Shown here: piece after piece, positions 44,600-57,074 of the stretch
Numbering within the stretch: the stretch's first letter is position 1
Layout of the letters: every line of letters starts with the position of its first letter
DNA from: Tillandsia leiboldiana
Lineage: Eukaryota; Streptophyta; Magnoliopsida; Poales; Bromeliaceae
Reading direction: 5' to 3'
Length of the DNA: 64,000 nucleotides
NCBI GenBank assembly: GCA_029204045.2
Contig: CM055069.1
Coordinates: forward strand, 25,958,825-26,022,824
The notes under the pieces: generated by a model
What the model saw: the letters and a program-made list of their open reading frames with translations, nothing else
Databases searched by the model: none
Told to the model about the DNA's origin: nothing
Made by a program: the position numbers and the translations under genes

Positions 44600-46871
44600 A
44601 AAAAGGGTTTCGTCCTCGAAACCAAAATAATCCATAACTCAAGAGGGGGGGGTCAAATACACTTCTTCCAGCCAGAAAAACACTCGCGGAGTAAACTCCC
44701 CACGTAAATCTCGAATGATCGTATTCCTGCGGATGGTGGCTTTCACAATCATGGTTCCCAAATCCAAACTCTAAGCCTCCAATAGGCATAACTCCTTCGT
44801 TGCCCCTTAGCAACCAAAACACTCAAGTTCCGCAGATGCATCTCTCATATCAATTTACAGGGGAAGTAGTTCAACATCGGAAAAACAATGCTCAAATTCC
44901 AACTCTCAAATCCCAAGTTCCAAAAGTGGCAACCACTGATCGATCATCTTATTCCAAGGTATACTGCTCGCCTAAATAAGGCGTCCATAACCAGAGAGTC
45001 ACCACCGGGATAATGATATACCCAATCAATCATAAAACTCCAATAACTCTGCCCACCGGCGTTGCCTCAAACCAACTCTTCCTCAGTATTCAAATACTCC
45101 AGGTTCGTGGATCCATAAATAACTCAATTCCATCTCTTATCACTGACAAACATCCACATCCATGCTGGTATCCTCTTTAGCTTATTTCCTCATAGCTACA
45201 CTGGCCTTGCTTAGTCCAAAAGCTTCTGACCTCTGTCACCATTATAGGCTAGGGCTAGTCCCCAACGGCATCACCCTTCGTTGGGTCATCTGTCGCTCTT
45301 ATAGCAGTAAACACATGGCCTAACAACAAATCCTTCCGAAGCCAAAAACATACTCTCTCAACTTGGCAAACAACTTCTTCCCTCCTAGAAGTTGAGCACT
45401 ATCCTCAAGTGCTCCTCATGCTCTAAGTCATTTCGGAGATTATCCAAACATCCACGACGGGTAAAACCACCAACCCGTCCAACATAACCGGAACACTCAA
45501 TTCCCTCAAATCCAAAAGGCCGCAGGGCCTTAGTCAATCCACTGGACCGCAATGCAAGCTCAGAAAGCCCCTACTGGATTCTGATCACTTACGGGGCACA
45601 GCCCTCGGCTGTATGATTCCAAAAAGATACCTGCCCCACAAATGAGCATCTGCTGCAACACCTTCCCAGTTTGTCTGTACTCGAACCATCAAAGAACTCT
45701 CACCATTGTGTACTCACAATGTGGCGTCACTGCCGTGCACCAACGGTGTAGCATCACCCCCGTGTATCCACGGTGTGGCCTCATACTCAATATCCATCTC
45801 TCGGATCCTCACTTTCATAATCCCACGACGTGGTACTGGGTCACACAGACCTCTCGATCCATCAAATCCCACAGCTGCACTATCAGCTCTCACTCTCTGT
45901 CTCGCAGGTGATACTCCAATAGGTGCTACCATAATCGGCGCAGCTTCCAAATCCCCGTCAATCATTATCTCAATCTCATTAAGCGGCGGGTTCAACATCA
46001 GATCAGGTAGACTTTCACCCGGGATCACACGGGCGATAATGATATTCCTTAGTCCCGGTGCCGCCGTAAGCACCTCCTCTACGGTCGCTCGCAAAGCGAT
46101 ACGATCACGACTCAAACTCTACCATGCTCTAGCTTCCTCTATAAGCGCATTCCTCCTGACCAGGTCCACGGAGGGTCATTATCCTCTCTCGACAAACCAA
46201 GATAGCACAACACTGGGGGAAACCAATCCCTGGCTAACTTCATATGCATATCTTGGAGCTGACGTAGGACTAAAACTCAAGGAATCAAATCCAATGTCCT
46301 GCCTGCACTGGGCAGGACTGGCAACACTCATCCATGTGCTTCACGTGATCTGAAATCTGATCCTGATGTGCACAGCCATCAGTCCTAACCCTGGCCCACA
46401 CGAAGATACCCATGCTCTACCGAAACACGCACATGTGGCGTTGGCAACAACAAGCTCTAACTCGACGACCCATGGAATCCACACCTGGTAAAAAGTGATC
46501 CACTATCCTGGCGCTCACCAGCCGGCTGCACAAACTCAACGAATAGATGCTGGTGGTCATCGCTCTATTGCCTCGGCATGACGGCTCCATCGGTCTGTCG
46601 GTACATCGGATGAGCCACTTTATCCAAAAGGGGTAGAGGGTGCTGTCGCAAGCGGCAATTCCAAGAGCACCATTCAGGAACACTATGCCTGAAAAAGTCC
46701 TGACACTACTACTGGTGCCTCGACTGTCGAGAACCACCTGGACTTGTCTCCTCTGAGACCCATGATCCTGAAACTTGAATCATGGCAACCTCGATCCATT
46801 CAACTATCCCAAAATCCGACGATGCTAGATGTCTCTCACTGAAGCTGTTCCCTCTCAAACATAATTAACCT

Positions 46872-47422
46872 CTAATCCTCTTCCTGGGCGACAGGGGTAC
46901 ACTGCTCAGCCGTCGCAGAAACTCGCTCCCGGTGGTCCAGCAGGACGAGCTCGATGCTACTAACTCTCGGCGTCCCTATCCAAAGTGCATAACCAAGTGC
47001 ACCTGATGCTTCTCCTGGGCGAACAATCTTCAGATAACTTTTTCCAAAGCAGCAAACCAGTTCTTGGCCTCCCAAGGCTCCAACTCTATCCCGAAATCTG
47101 CAGGGGATGGAACTGGATGAAGTAAATAACCGGTCAGCAACCTCTCGCTGCTTCTGCACCATCTATGGCGCGATCAGCATCAAAGTCGACGACGTCGCGG
47201 GTGGAAGTACTACTAACGATACCCCGGCAAATGCTCTCAGTTCAGCATGCGCATCACGCGCTCCATGTTTTCTTCCTGGCGCCGCATCGCCTCAAATATC
47301 AGGACTGCTTGGGCCTGTAACTCTCAGACCTCTCTCGGCTCTATCCATTTGGTTTCCCACTATACGAGCTCCTCATCTAAGGTCAAAAACGCCCTCGCCG
47401 CTGCACGGCGTCTCGGAAGCAT
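46872..47422 (-). pseudogene. gag: F interior 2 gag remnant
   Basis: The same decayed frame as at 39249-39799 (MLPRRRAAA start at 47422, EVADRLF...GALGGQELV...VAQEED), with a few substitutions. Not functional. Confidence 0.7.
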
Positions 47423-47696
47423 CAAATCACTACAACAGAACAAACATTAGGACCAAAACTCTCTCGACCAAATCAAGCGAAAGTCTAAAACATGTTAACC
47501 CTTCTAAAGTATTATATTGTCTGCAGCCAACATAATCACCTTTAGAGAAATAACATGTAAGATCACTCGCCCCAATCCATTGGGGGAGGTACGCACTCAA
47601 TCAGGACTCTCGCTAAAGTCACGTCGCTCACGACAGTCATCCTACTGTCAAACCAATAGCCTAGTGTCTCTAAGTCCTCAATGACCTACTTCCTAG

Positions 47697-47708
47697 GCTC
47701 TGATACCA
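47697..47708 (-). other. primer binding site, F interior 2
   Basis: The minus strand reads TGGTATCAGAGC, eight bases from the LTR end at 47717. Confidence 0.85.
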
Positions 47709-47716
47709 CCCTAATC

Positions 47717-48598
47717 TGTCACGCCCCGAGGTCGAACTGCGATCCGGGCTCGTCAACAGATCCGCCGTCTGTGCGGAAACTGCCGCACTGACGAAGCGTC
47801 TACCCTGCATAAGATCTATAGCTAAACATGTATCAGAGCTGAAAAAGAACTAATAGATACAGAATGTAAAACACTGAACATCTGAATAAAAATAAAAGCC
47901 TCAATACAAGTCTCTCAACAAAAAGTAAATACAATCCTCATACACCTCTCAGAATGTCCAGTACAAAAGTGGAAACATAAAATATACCGGGTACATCTAC
48001 CTCAGACTCTCAATGCTGGTAAGGAACTAATCGGCCACGTCCTCACCTCGATCTGCTGTCTCCGAGCGAACCAAGCCGGAACAGCCACCTCAACCTGTCA
48101 CCGCAGCGGGTGTGAGATCTACTGCAGAAGGCAGATCTCAGTGGGTACCGTCCCAATATCCACGGTATGCCCACTAAGTCTACTGGAGGCAAAACAGATA
48201 GGTATGCAGATAGATAGATAATGGGTAAGCTGAATGAAAACTACAGCTAATATGTCTCAATCATAAAGCTCAAGAAACTCTACCAATAACATGATATGCA
48301 TACACACGCTACTGCTAATATGCCTCCAGTACCATGCTCAAAGGGAAAACTCATCTAAGAACACACTATGCATACACCACTCGCACACTAGGTGCTCAAT
48401 CGACCCAATCGAGCGAACTGCCACATCGGGTCCAGTCAAGCCGGCGCCTCCCTAGTATATCAACATAGGGTGTCCAATCGGACTAACTTGCTATTGAAAA
48501 GTGGCACATGCAGGCTATAGTCGAAATCCATGCTCTCTCTCAGAACGGAATGGACTCAAGCTCCTCACATCTCGCACAACGGTCAAAGTACTCTCAAT
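47717..48598 (-). mobile_element. array F, right LTR, truncated by the gap
   Basis: Matches 40090-40976 of the middle LTR with about 14 substitutions (about 1.6 percent). The hairpin at 47766-47793 has one mismatch (CACTGACG for CACAGACG). Confidence 0.88.
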
Positions 48599-48698
48599 NN
48601 NNNNNNNNNNNNNNNNNNNNNNNNNNNNNNNNNNNNNNNNNNNNNNNNNNNNNNNNNNNNNNNNNNNNNNNNNNNNNNNNNNNNNNNNNNNNNNNNNN
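48599..48698. other. assembly gap (100 N)
   Basis: 100 N between F's LTR and the middle of an element A LTR. The two sides do not belong to one element. Confidence 0.99.
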
Positions 48699-50034
48699 TG
48701 GTTTCTTATAAACTTATCCACCCGAGCGGATTCGAGTGATCTGGGTTCTAAGGGCTGCTTTCTCTCGTGGGGACGTAGATGTTAGTCTCCCTGGGTTTCG
48801 GACCCTTCGTAGATCTGGCCGTGGAGTAGCTCCGGCCGTGAGTTGAGTGTTGAGTTCAGTGGAGTTGTGTTGTGGGAGCCGTGGGAGAGACGGTGGTCCC
48901 AGCTGTGTAGTACCTTCGTTGAGTGGGTCTGTGTTGTGAGATTGAGTCGTGGAGGGTTCTCCGACTGAGTTTGTGCTTTGAGCATCGAGATACCGATCTG
49001 TTTGATCGAGGACCACAGCCTGCAGGAGCCACTTGTGAGACAGTGATACTGATGAGATACTTGAGTTCGGTGGGGTCGCACCCCTCGAACCACGCCCCGG
49101 GTGCGTTGATGATTCCGAGCCTGATGAGGCTGCGATGATGATACCGAGCCTGACGAGGCTGCGATGATGCGCCTAGTTCATATACTAGTGGTCGCTTGAT
49201 GCCCTGGCCGTGCTACCATGGGGTCACTGTGTGAGATATCGAGTTTGTCCGTTGGGAAACCCTGGTTGATACACCAGGGGGCGCAGGCTTGACTCGACTG
49301 GACCCTGTGGGGCAGTCGCTGAGATTTGAGATACTCTGAGAGAGTGATGGCGTAGCATGTGTCATAGTAGAGCGTCTTGGGCTTAGTACTTGTGACATAT
49401 TGTCAGCAGTGAGTGAGTGCATACCATCATCCATAGTCTCTTCTTATTGAGCATAGTAGATAGAGGCATGATAGCTGTAGATTCTTTTCCAGCTTATTTA
49501 TCTTATCATCAGTCTTTTCTCTATCATATGCCTCTGGTAGACTTAGTGGGCAGACCGTGGTTCTTGGAGACGGTACCCACTGAGAACTACTGTAGGATGT
49601 AGTTCTCACACCCTCTGTCGGTGACAGGTTGCTGAGGCTTTCTTCCGTTCCTGCTGTGCTTGACTGGACGGACCGAGGACAGGGAGTCGCGTGATAGTTC
49701 CCCACCAGCATTGTTACTTTAGAGAGAGGTAGATGTACCATCCCGGATTGTGGGAGTGGGTTATGTTTCTTGTTAGCTATCTCCCATTTGGATTCGTAGA
49801 TGTTGTATAGGTGGACTTCTATTGTATCTTTTGATTTTGGGAGATAGGCTATGGGTTGTTCCAGCTTTGTAGTTGAGAAAAAAATTTATAGTACAGCTTT
49901 TTATTCGCTCTGATATCTGTGTAGCTGTAGTTTTGTCTTTTGCAGGCTAGACGCTTCGTCTGTACGGCAGTTTTCGTACAGATGGCGGATCTGTTAGCGA
50001 GCCCGGGTCGCAGTTTCGACCCCGGGGCGTGACA
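48699..50034 (+). mobile_element. element A second rendering (B), 5' LTR, truncated by the gap
   Basis: This is the reverse complement of 11147-12485, and it shares the variants that mark A's right LTR (for example gttgggaaaccctgg, where the other LTR at 56340 reads gttgggacaccctgg). Ends GTGACA at 50034. Confidence 0.92.
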
Positions 50035-50042
50035 GATTAGAG

Positions 50043-50054
50043 TGGTATCAGAGC
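50043..50054 (+). other. primer binding site, element A/B
   Basis: TGGTATCAGAGC, eight bases (gattagag) after the LTR. Confidence 0.88.
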
Positions 50055-50330
50055 CTAGGATATAGGTCATTGAGGACTTAGAAACCCTAGGCTTGTGGTT
50101 GGACATTAGGATGACTACGTGAGAGTCGTGACTGTTAGCGAGAGTCCAGATTGAGTTTTTACCTCTCCCTTGGGTTGGGATGAGTGATTTGATGTGTTAT
50201 TCTCTCAAAGTGATTATGTTGGCTGCAGACAACATAATACTTTAGGAAGGATAACAAATTTTAGGCTCTCGCTGGATTGGGTCGTATGGTTGTTGTGTCC
50301 TGATGTTTGTTTTTGTTTCAGTTACTTGCG

Positions 50331-50882
50331 ATGCCGCCGAGACGTCGTGCAGCGACGAGCGGGCGTTTGACCTCAGCTGAGGAGCCCGGACGGCGGGCTG
50401 CCGAGCAGGCTAGGCAGGGTGAGGTACAGGATCTGCGGGCTCAGGGGGCCCAAATGTCGGAGGCGTTGCGGCGCCAGGAGAAGAACATGGAGCGTGTGTT
50501 GCGCATGTTTGAGCTGAGAGCATCTCCCGGGGTATCGCCAGTAGTACTCCAGCCGCGACATTGTCGATTTCGACCCTGGTCACACCACTGATGGTGCAGG
50601 AGTAGCGAGAGGTTGCCAACCGGTTATTCTACTTCATCCAGTCCCATCCCCTGCAGATTTTGGGATTTAAGTTGGGGGCCTTGGGAGGCCGAGAACTGGA
50701 TCGCTGCTAGGGAAAAGCTGTTCAAGGATTGTTCATCCAGGAGAAGCATCAGGGCGCTTGATCTTGCGCCTTTTGTTTGGACGCCGAGAGTTGGTGGCGT
50801 CGGGTTCGTCCTGTTGGACCACCGAGAGCGAGTTCCGCGATGGTTGAGCAGTGGGCCCCTTGTCACCCAGGTTGAGGTTTAG
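50331..50882 (+). pseudogene. gag: element A/B gag remnant
   Basis: ATG at 50331 opens MPPRRRAATSGRLTSAEE. The frame closes at 50591. The shifted EVANRLF and GALGGRELD segments follow. Identical in protein to 10299-10850. Confidence 0.7.
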
Positions 50883-52248
50883 AGGTTGATTTTGTCGAGA
50901 GGGGACTGCACCTGGATATCTATCTCATTGTGTATTCTCGGCGAGTGCCGACCGTTGATGCAGCGATTGGGCATGTGCGATGGATTGACCGGGGATCACT
51001 GATCACGTCCAGGAGGGACGGAGATCGAGGGACCAGCTCCAGAGAGAGAGTCTTCCAGTATTGCCTGATTTCGGGATAGTGGAGTGGATCGAGGTTGCCA
51101 TGGTGCCAGCCTCAGGATCATGTGTCTCAGAGGAGACAGAGACCTGGAGGTTCTCGGCAGTCGAGGCGCCAGGATACTGGGTGGAGACCGGGTTAGTGGT
51201 CGGCATGGTTATGGAACCTTGCAACCGGGGCTGTGCCCGGTTAGTGTTCAGAACCCGGTAGGGGCTTTTTGAGCTTGCCTTGCGGTCAAGTGGATTGACT
51301 GAGGCCTGCGATTGTTAGTATTTGAAGAATCGAGTTCTCCAGCTGTGTTTGAACGGGTTAGCAGCCGGACCCGTCGTGGACATTTGGATTTGTTTCCGAA
51401 GTGGCTTAGAGCTTCAAGATCACTGGAGGATTGTGCAGCAACTCCCAAGAGGGGAGATGTTGGTTGCCTAATCGAGGGATGTACCTGCGAGACTTGATTG
51501 TTTTGGTTGCTAAGGAGCAACGGAGGAGTTTTGCCTTTTGGAAACTTCGATTTTTGGAAGCCACCAGCCGCAGAGATTATGTTTATAGACTTGAGTTTAC
51601 GCGGGGAGTTTGGACCGTGATTTTCGTCTGATAGGAGGAAGTGTAATTGAATCCTCGCACTTTATCGGCTTTTCTGCGTTGGAGTCGAACAAGGATTTGA
51701 GCTATCAGATGCAACCGAAGAAATTCTTGCTTTTGGAGTTATGGAATTTACGGTTGGTTTTACCCAGTGAAGGTTCGGTGGTGCCAGTATGTTGAGTTAG
51801 AGCGACCACCTGAGGGCCGAGAGGATGAGTTTGGGTCGCCGATTGGTGGGCGCCAGGTTAGCGGATCGCTTGGTACTTGGTATGACTTCCTTTCCTGGTG
51901 ATTGAGATCAGAGTGTTGCACCCCTACAGGGTTGAGTTGGTGGATTGTGGTTTTGGGTGGCGGCCACAGCAGGGGCAGCTTCAACATCTCTCTCTCTCCT
52001 TGTTTTCCCGTTTTAACGCCGAAAATAGCAGCGGAATGGAAAAATTTCGAAGGACTACTCCAGAAATGGAGGCGATGCGGGAACCGGTTCTTGTTTGATC
52101 GGGGTGAAGGCATCGGTCCTTTGGAAATTTCGGACTTTTCACTATTTTCGGTTGCTTTTCTTTTGAGAGAGAGTTGGAGTTGATAATATTCCTGATGTGG
52201 GTTTCTTGTGGTAGGGTGTGTGTTTTGGTTTCGGGGACGAAACCTTTT

Positions 52249-52262
52249 GAAGGAGGGGAGGA
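52249..52262 (+). other. polypurine tract, element A/B
   Basis: GAAGGAGGGGAGGA directly before TGTAAAGTACTGG. Confidence 0.87.
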
Positions 52263-52504
52263 TGTAAAGTACTGGGGCTTTGAATAGCGCGCCGACCACA
52301 CAGATGGCTTGGAGCAGAGAGATGCCTTGAGCATGTTGCATTTGAGTTTACAGTTGATGCCGGGTTGATTCGGATCAACGCGGAAGCTCCAGCTCGAATC
52401 GAGGTTTTTCCGGGCTTTGTAGGCCGATTGAGGATGAGATTGGGAATTTCCGACTTCACCGTGGAGCGCCGGAAATTCGGGAACACTTGGAACAGGTGTA
52501 CTTT

Positions 52505-53048
52505 CATATTACAGCGAGGTTCGGGAGGTTCCGGACTGACGCGGAGGACCCGGAGGCAAAAAGTGAGTCGGAACTGGCAATTTTGGAGCCGGTAATTGAT
52601 TTGAGCACCCCGACTCAACGGACGAGCTTTTTGAAGAGAAAAAGCTGTGGACACGTGTACTTTTGATTTACAGCGAGGTTCGGGAGGTTCCGGACTGACG
52701 CGGAGGACCCGGAGGCAAAAAGTGAGTCGAAACTGGCAATTTTGGAGCCGGTAATTGATTTGAGCACCCCGACTCAACGGATAAGCTTTTTGAGGAGGAA
52801 AAGCTGTGGACACGTGTACTTTTGATTTACAGCGAGGTTCGGGAGGTTCCGGACTGACGCGGAGGACCCGGAGGCAAAAAGTGAGTTGGAACTGGCAATT
52901 TGGAGCCGGTAATTGATTTGAGCACCCCGCCTCAACGGATGAGCTTTTTGGAGAGAAAAAGCTGTGAGCGCGTGTATTTTCGATTTACAGCGGAGTTCGG
53001 GAAGTTCCGGGCAGCGGCGGAGAGCCCGAAGGCAAAAAGTGAGTTGGA
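52505..53048. repeat. four about 160-bp U3 tandem units (A/B 3' LTR)
   Basis: The same four units as 8141-8700 in reverse (ggttcgggaggttccggact, then ggaggcaaaaagtgag, then ggagccggtaattgat). The last unit, nearest the TATA box, is the diverged type. Confidence 0.9.
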
Positions 53049-53101
53049 GTTGGAATTATTGGAATTAATTAATTAGTTAATTAATTATAAAGCTTTTTGC
53101 T

Positions 53102-53109
53102 TTATAAAA
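53102..53109 (+). promoter_or_regulatory. TATA box, element A/B 3' LTR
   Basis: TTATAAAA about 55 bases after the last U3 repeat unit and just before gctgcctccacc and a 90-base GA-rich leader. Confidence 0.68.
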
Positions 53110-53439
53110 GCTGCCTCCACCCCTCCTCTGCAGCAGAGAGAAGAAAGAAAGAAAAAGAGAAAGAAAGAAAGGAAAAGAAAAGAGAGGAAAAGGAAAAAGA
53201 AAAGAAAGAAAAGGGATTGGAGCTTCTTGGATTTTTGGACTCGCCGTTGGAGGCCGCGTGGAGCTCGTGGGCGTGCGGCGAGCGGCGACGAGGTAAGTAA
53301 AATTCCGATTTTTGGGTTTTTAGAGGTTTGGTGCAGTTTTTCTTGTGCTTTGGGCTTTTAATTGGTTTTTAGTTGGCTAAAATTGGATTTTCGGATTTGT
53401 CGGATTTTTTGGGGCCGTTTTCAGATTTTTGCCGTCGCC

Positions 53440-54900
53440 GGCGGCCGCGCGCGCGCGCAACGGCGCACGCGCGGCGCCAGGGTGCTGCTGTTGGCAGCAC
53501 CCTGCGGCGACTTGCCGCTGGGTGCGGCGCCGCGTGCAGCAAAGAGTGGCACGCGGCGCTGCCGGGCCGCGCGCAGGGGCGCGCGGCAGGGCCGCGCGCG
53601 TGCGCGCGGCACCTCCTGGCCGCGCGCGGGTGCGCCCGGCAGGGCCGCGCGCAGGGGCGCGCGGCAGGGCCGCGCGCGTGCGCGCGGCACCTCCTGGCCG
53701 CGCGGAGGGGCGCGCGGCAGGGCCGCGCGCCGGTGCGCGCGGCACCTCCTGGCGGCGCGCGGGTGCGCGCGGCAGGGCCGCGCGCAGGGGCGCGCGGCAG
53801 GGCCGCGCGCGTGCGCGCGGCACCTCCTGGCCGCGCGCGGGTGCGCGCGGCAGGGCCGCGCGCAGGGGCGCGCGGCAGGGCCGCGCGCGTGCGCGCCGCG
53901 CGCGGGCCTGCGCGGGCCGCGCGGGCCGCGCGCGGGCCTGCGCAGGCGCGCGGCCGCGCGCAGCGCAGTGGACTGCGCGCGGGCCCGCGCGCAGCGCCTC
54001 TGGGCGCTGCGCGCAGCGCCGCTTGGCACCGCGCGCAGCGCCGCTGGGCGCTGTGTGCAGCGCCGCTGGGCGCTGCGCGGTGCGCTCCGGCACCGCGCAG
54101 CAGGTCGCTGCGCGGCGCTGCTTGGTTGGGCGCCGTGCGGCGGGCCTCCCTCGTCGCGCGGCTGGATTTTCGCCGCTCGGCGTGCTCCCGGGACAGCGGT
54201 GGCGCCTCGGTTTGCGTGCCGGCACCGTTTTTCGCCGTCAGCCGTTGTTTCCCACCGTCGGCCGCTGTTTTTCGCGAGGGGTTTTCGCGCTGGTTTTCGC
54301 GCTGTTTTTGCGCAGGTTTTCGCGCCGTTTCGCGCAGGTTTTCGCGCAGTTTTCGCGCAGGTTTTCGCGCCGTTTCGCGCAGTTTTTCGCGCAGTTTTCG
54401 CGCAGGTTTTCGCCGTTTTTTCGCGAGCAGGTTGCGAGCAGTTTCGCAAGCAGTTTCGCTGTTTTCGCTCGCTGTTTTTGCGCAGGTTTTCGCCATTTTT
54501 CGCGAGCAGGTTGCGAGCAGTTTCGCAAGCAGTTTCGCTGTTTTCGCTCGCTGTTTTTGCGCAGGTTTTCGCCGTTTTTCGCGAGCAGGTTGCGAGCAGT
54601 TTCGCAAGCGGTTTCGCTGTTTTCGCTCGCAGATTTCGCGCAGTTTCGCGCAGGTTTTCGCGCAGGTTTCCGCCGTTTTTCGCGAGCAGTTTGCGAGCGG
54701 TTTAGCGCGTTTTTCGAGCAGATTTCGCGAGCGGTTTGAGCAGTTTTCGCTGGCTTTTCGCAAGCTGTTTTTGAGCAGTTTTTGCGCCGACGGAGCTGTT
54801 TTCGCCGTCGGGCGCTGGTTTTCGCCGACGGGCTGTTTTTCGCCGTCGGGCGCTGATTTTCGCTGACAGAGGCTGTTTTCGCCGACGGAGGCTGTTTTTC
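53440..54900. repeat. GC-extreme and cgcgcaggtttt tandem blocks (A/B 3' LTR)
   Basis: 53560-53900 alternates ggcagggccgcgcgcagggg with ggcacctcctggccgcgcgc. 53900-54140 has cagcgccgctgggcgctgc units. 54250-54900 has ttttcgcgcaggttttcgcg variants. All long ORFs here are repeat artefacts. Unit numbers differ from A's right LTR. Confidence 0.9.
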
Positions 54901-57046
54901 GCCATCGGATGCTCGGTTTTGACTGTGTGGATTGATTTTGTGATTTCTTCGCTTCTGACAGCTTGCGGTGCGGTTTTAGCTTCCGCGGAGCGCGCGGTCG
55001 TGTGGTTGGTCGCCGCGTGCTCCGTTTTGCGTGCGGTTTCTGGCATCGGGCTTCGTGTTGCGTGCGGACCCCTTGGAGGCCAGGTAAGCCCGCTGTGCCA
55101 ATTGCAAGTGTCGACGAGCAATTGGTGGCTTTCTGAGGTGGGTTGGTTTTCTCTCCAAGTCTACGGACTTTCTTCTAATTCTATTGTGATAGGATTGCAT
55201 GCTAGTTTAAGTGTTTTCTTGGAACTTAACTAGCACCCCCGTCATATGTGCATGAGTTTGACCAGACCATTTGTGAACCTTAATTTGGGCTAGGTTCCTT
55301 TATGCTTTAGACATCCCGCACTTTTCATATCCTTCGGGACTTAGAGTTTCCTCGCCCGGGTAGTGGGCGGAGTGGTCAGAGTGTGTGGGACGGGTGTTGC
55401 ACTCGGGCCCGGGGGGCCGAGTGGGGTCTGGTGGCTGGGTTAGGCCAGTGTTAGTGTTTTGGGGAACCGTTTCAGATAAACGGTGGTCCCGGGGGTTTTC
55501 CTTTCCGCTGTTCTTCTCGTCACCACCAGGTTGGGATCGTGGTGCACGTGTGTTAGCAGGACCTTGAACCCAGAACCTTTTTGGATAAATACATGATTTT
55601 AGTCAGCCAATGTTTCTTCCAAGCCTCGCAAGGTTGTCTGAGTCTGTTCTCGTCCATTGGGACGAAGGCATCAGCTCTTCGAGGCTTGGCATAAAACTTG
55701 ATTTCAAAGGATTTTCCTAAAAAGACTAAAAATCATTATAAAAATGGCTTTCTCTCAGATCGAATGATTTTTTGAAATAAATGACATGGTTTCTTATAAA
55801 CTTATCCACCCGAGCGGATTCGAGTGATCTGGGTTCTAAGGGCTGCTTTCTCTCGTGGGGACGTAGATGTTAGTCTCCCTGGGTTTCGGACCCTTCGTAG
55901 ATCTGGCCGTGGAGTAGCTCCGGCCGTGAGTTGAGTGTTGAGTTCAGTGGAGTTGTGTTGTGGGAGCCGTGGGAGAGACGGTGGTCCCAGCTGTGTAGTA
56001 CCTTCGTTGAGTGGGTCTGTGTTGTGAGATTGAGTCGTGGAGGGTTCTCCGACTGAGTTTGTGCTTTGAGCATCGAGATACCGATCTGTTTGATCGAGGA
56101 CCACAGCCTGCAGGAGCCACTTGAGAGACAGTGATACTGATGAGATACTTGAGTTCGGTGGGGTCGCACCCCTCGAACCACGCCCCGGGTGCGTTGATGA
56201 TTCCGAGCCTGATGAGGCTGCGATGATGATACCGAGCCTGACGAGGCTGCGATGATGCGCCTAGTTCATATACTAGTGGTCGCTTGATACCCCTGGCCGT
56301 GCTACCATGGGGTCACTGTGTGAGATATCGAGTTTGTCCGTTGGGACACCCTGGTTGATACACCAGGGGGCGCAGGCTTGACTCGACTGGACCCTGTGTG
56401 GCAGTCGCTCAGATTTGAGATACTCTGAGAGAGTGATGGCGTAGCATGTGTCATAGTAGAGCGTCTTGGGCTTAGTACTTGTGACATATTGTCAGCAGTG
56501 AGTGACTGCATACCATCATCCATAGTCTCTTCTTATTGAGCATAGTAGATAGAGGCATGATAGCTGTAGATTCTTTTCCAGCTTATTTATCTTATCATCA
56601 GTCTTTTCTCTATCTTATGCCTCTGGTAGACTTAGTGGGCAGACCGTGGTTCTTGGAGACGGTACCCACTGAGAACTACTGTAGGATGTAGTTCTCACAC
56701 CCTCTGTCGGTGACAGGTTGCTGAGGCTTTCTTCCGTTCCTGCTGTGCTTGACTGGACGGACCGAGGACAGGGAGTCGCGTGATAGTTCCCCACCAGCAT
56801 TGTTACTTTAGAGAGAGGTAGATGTACCATCCCGGATTGTGGGAGTGGGTTATGTTTCTTGTTAGCTATCTCCCATTTGGATTCGTAGATGTTGTATAGG
56901 TGGACTTCTATTTGTATCTTTTGATTTTGGGAGATAGGCTATGGGTTGTTCCAGCTTTGTAGTTGAGAAAAAAATTTATAGTACAGCTTTTTATTCGCTC
57001 TGATATCTGTGTAGCTGTAGTTTTGTCTTTTGCAGGCTAGACGCTT

Positions 57047-57074
57047 CGTCTGTACGGCAGTTTCCGTACAGATG
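57047..57074 (+). other. conserved LTR-terminal hairpin (A left LTR)
   Basis: Arms CGTCTGTACGG and CCGTACAGATG pair over 11 positions with one G-U, around the loop cagttt. It lies 50 bases before the LTR end. A second, GC-rich hairpin (GCCCGGGTCG with CGACCCCGGGGC) fills most of the remaining 50 bases. Confidence 0.68.

Larger units (their letters stand above)
44587..47716 (-). mobile_element. array F, interior copy 2 (3,130 bp, empty site for the solo LTR)
   Basis: Near-identical to interior 1 throughout. At 46327-46331 it has a single CTCAT with no insertion. A gag remnant lies at the PBS end. Otherwise non-coding: the short ORFs are shared between copies but have no recognisable domain. 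Confidence 0.85.
50035..52262 (+). mobile_element. element A/B interior (2,228 bp)
   Basis: Reverse complement of 8920-11146 with only scattered indels (for example one A in the run at about 52156). Non-coding except for the gag remnant below. A VSGTKPFEGGED tail sits before the PPT. Confidence 0.92.
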
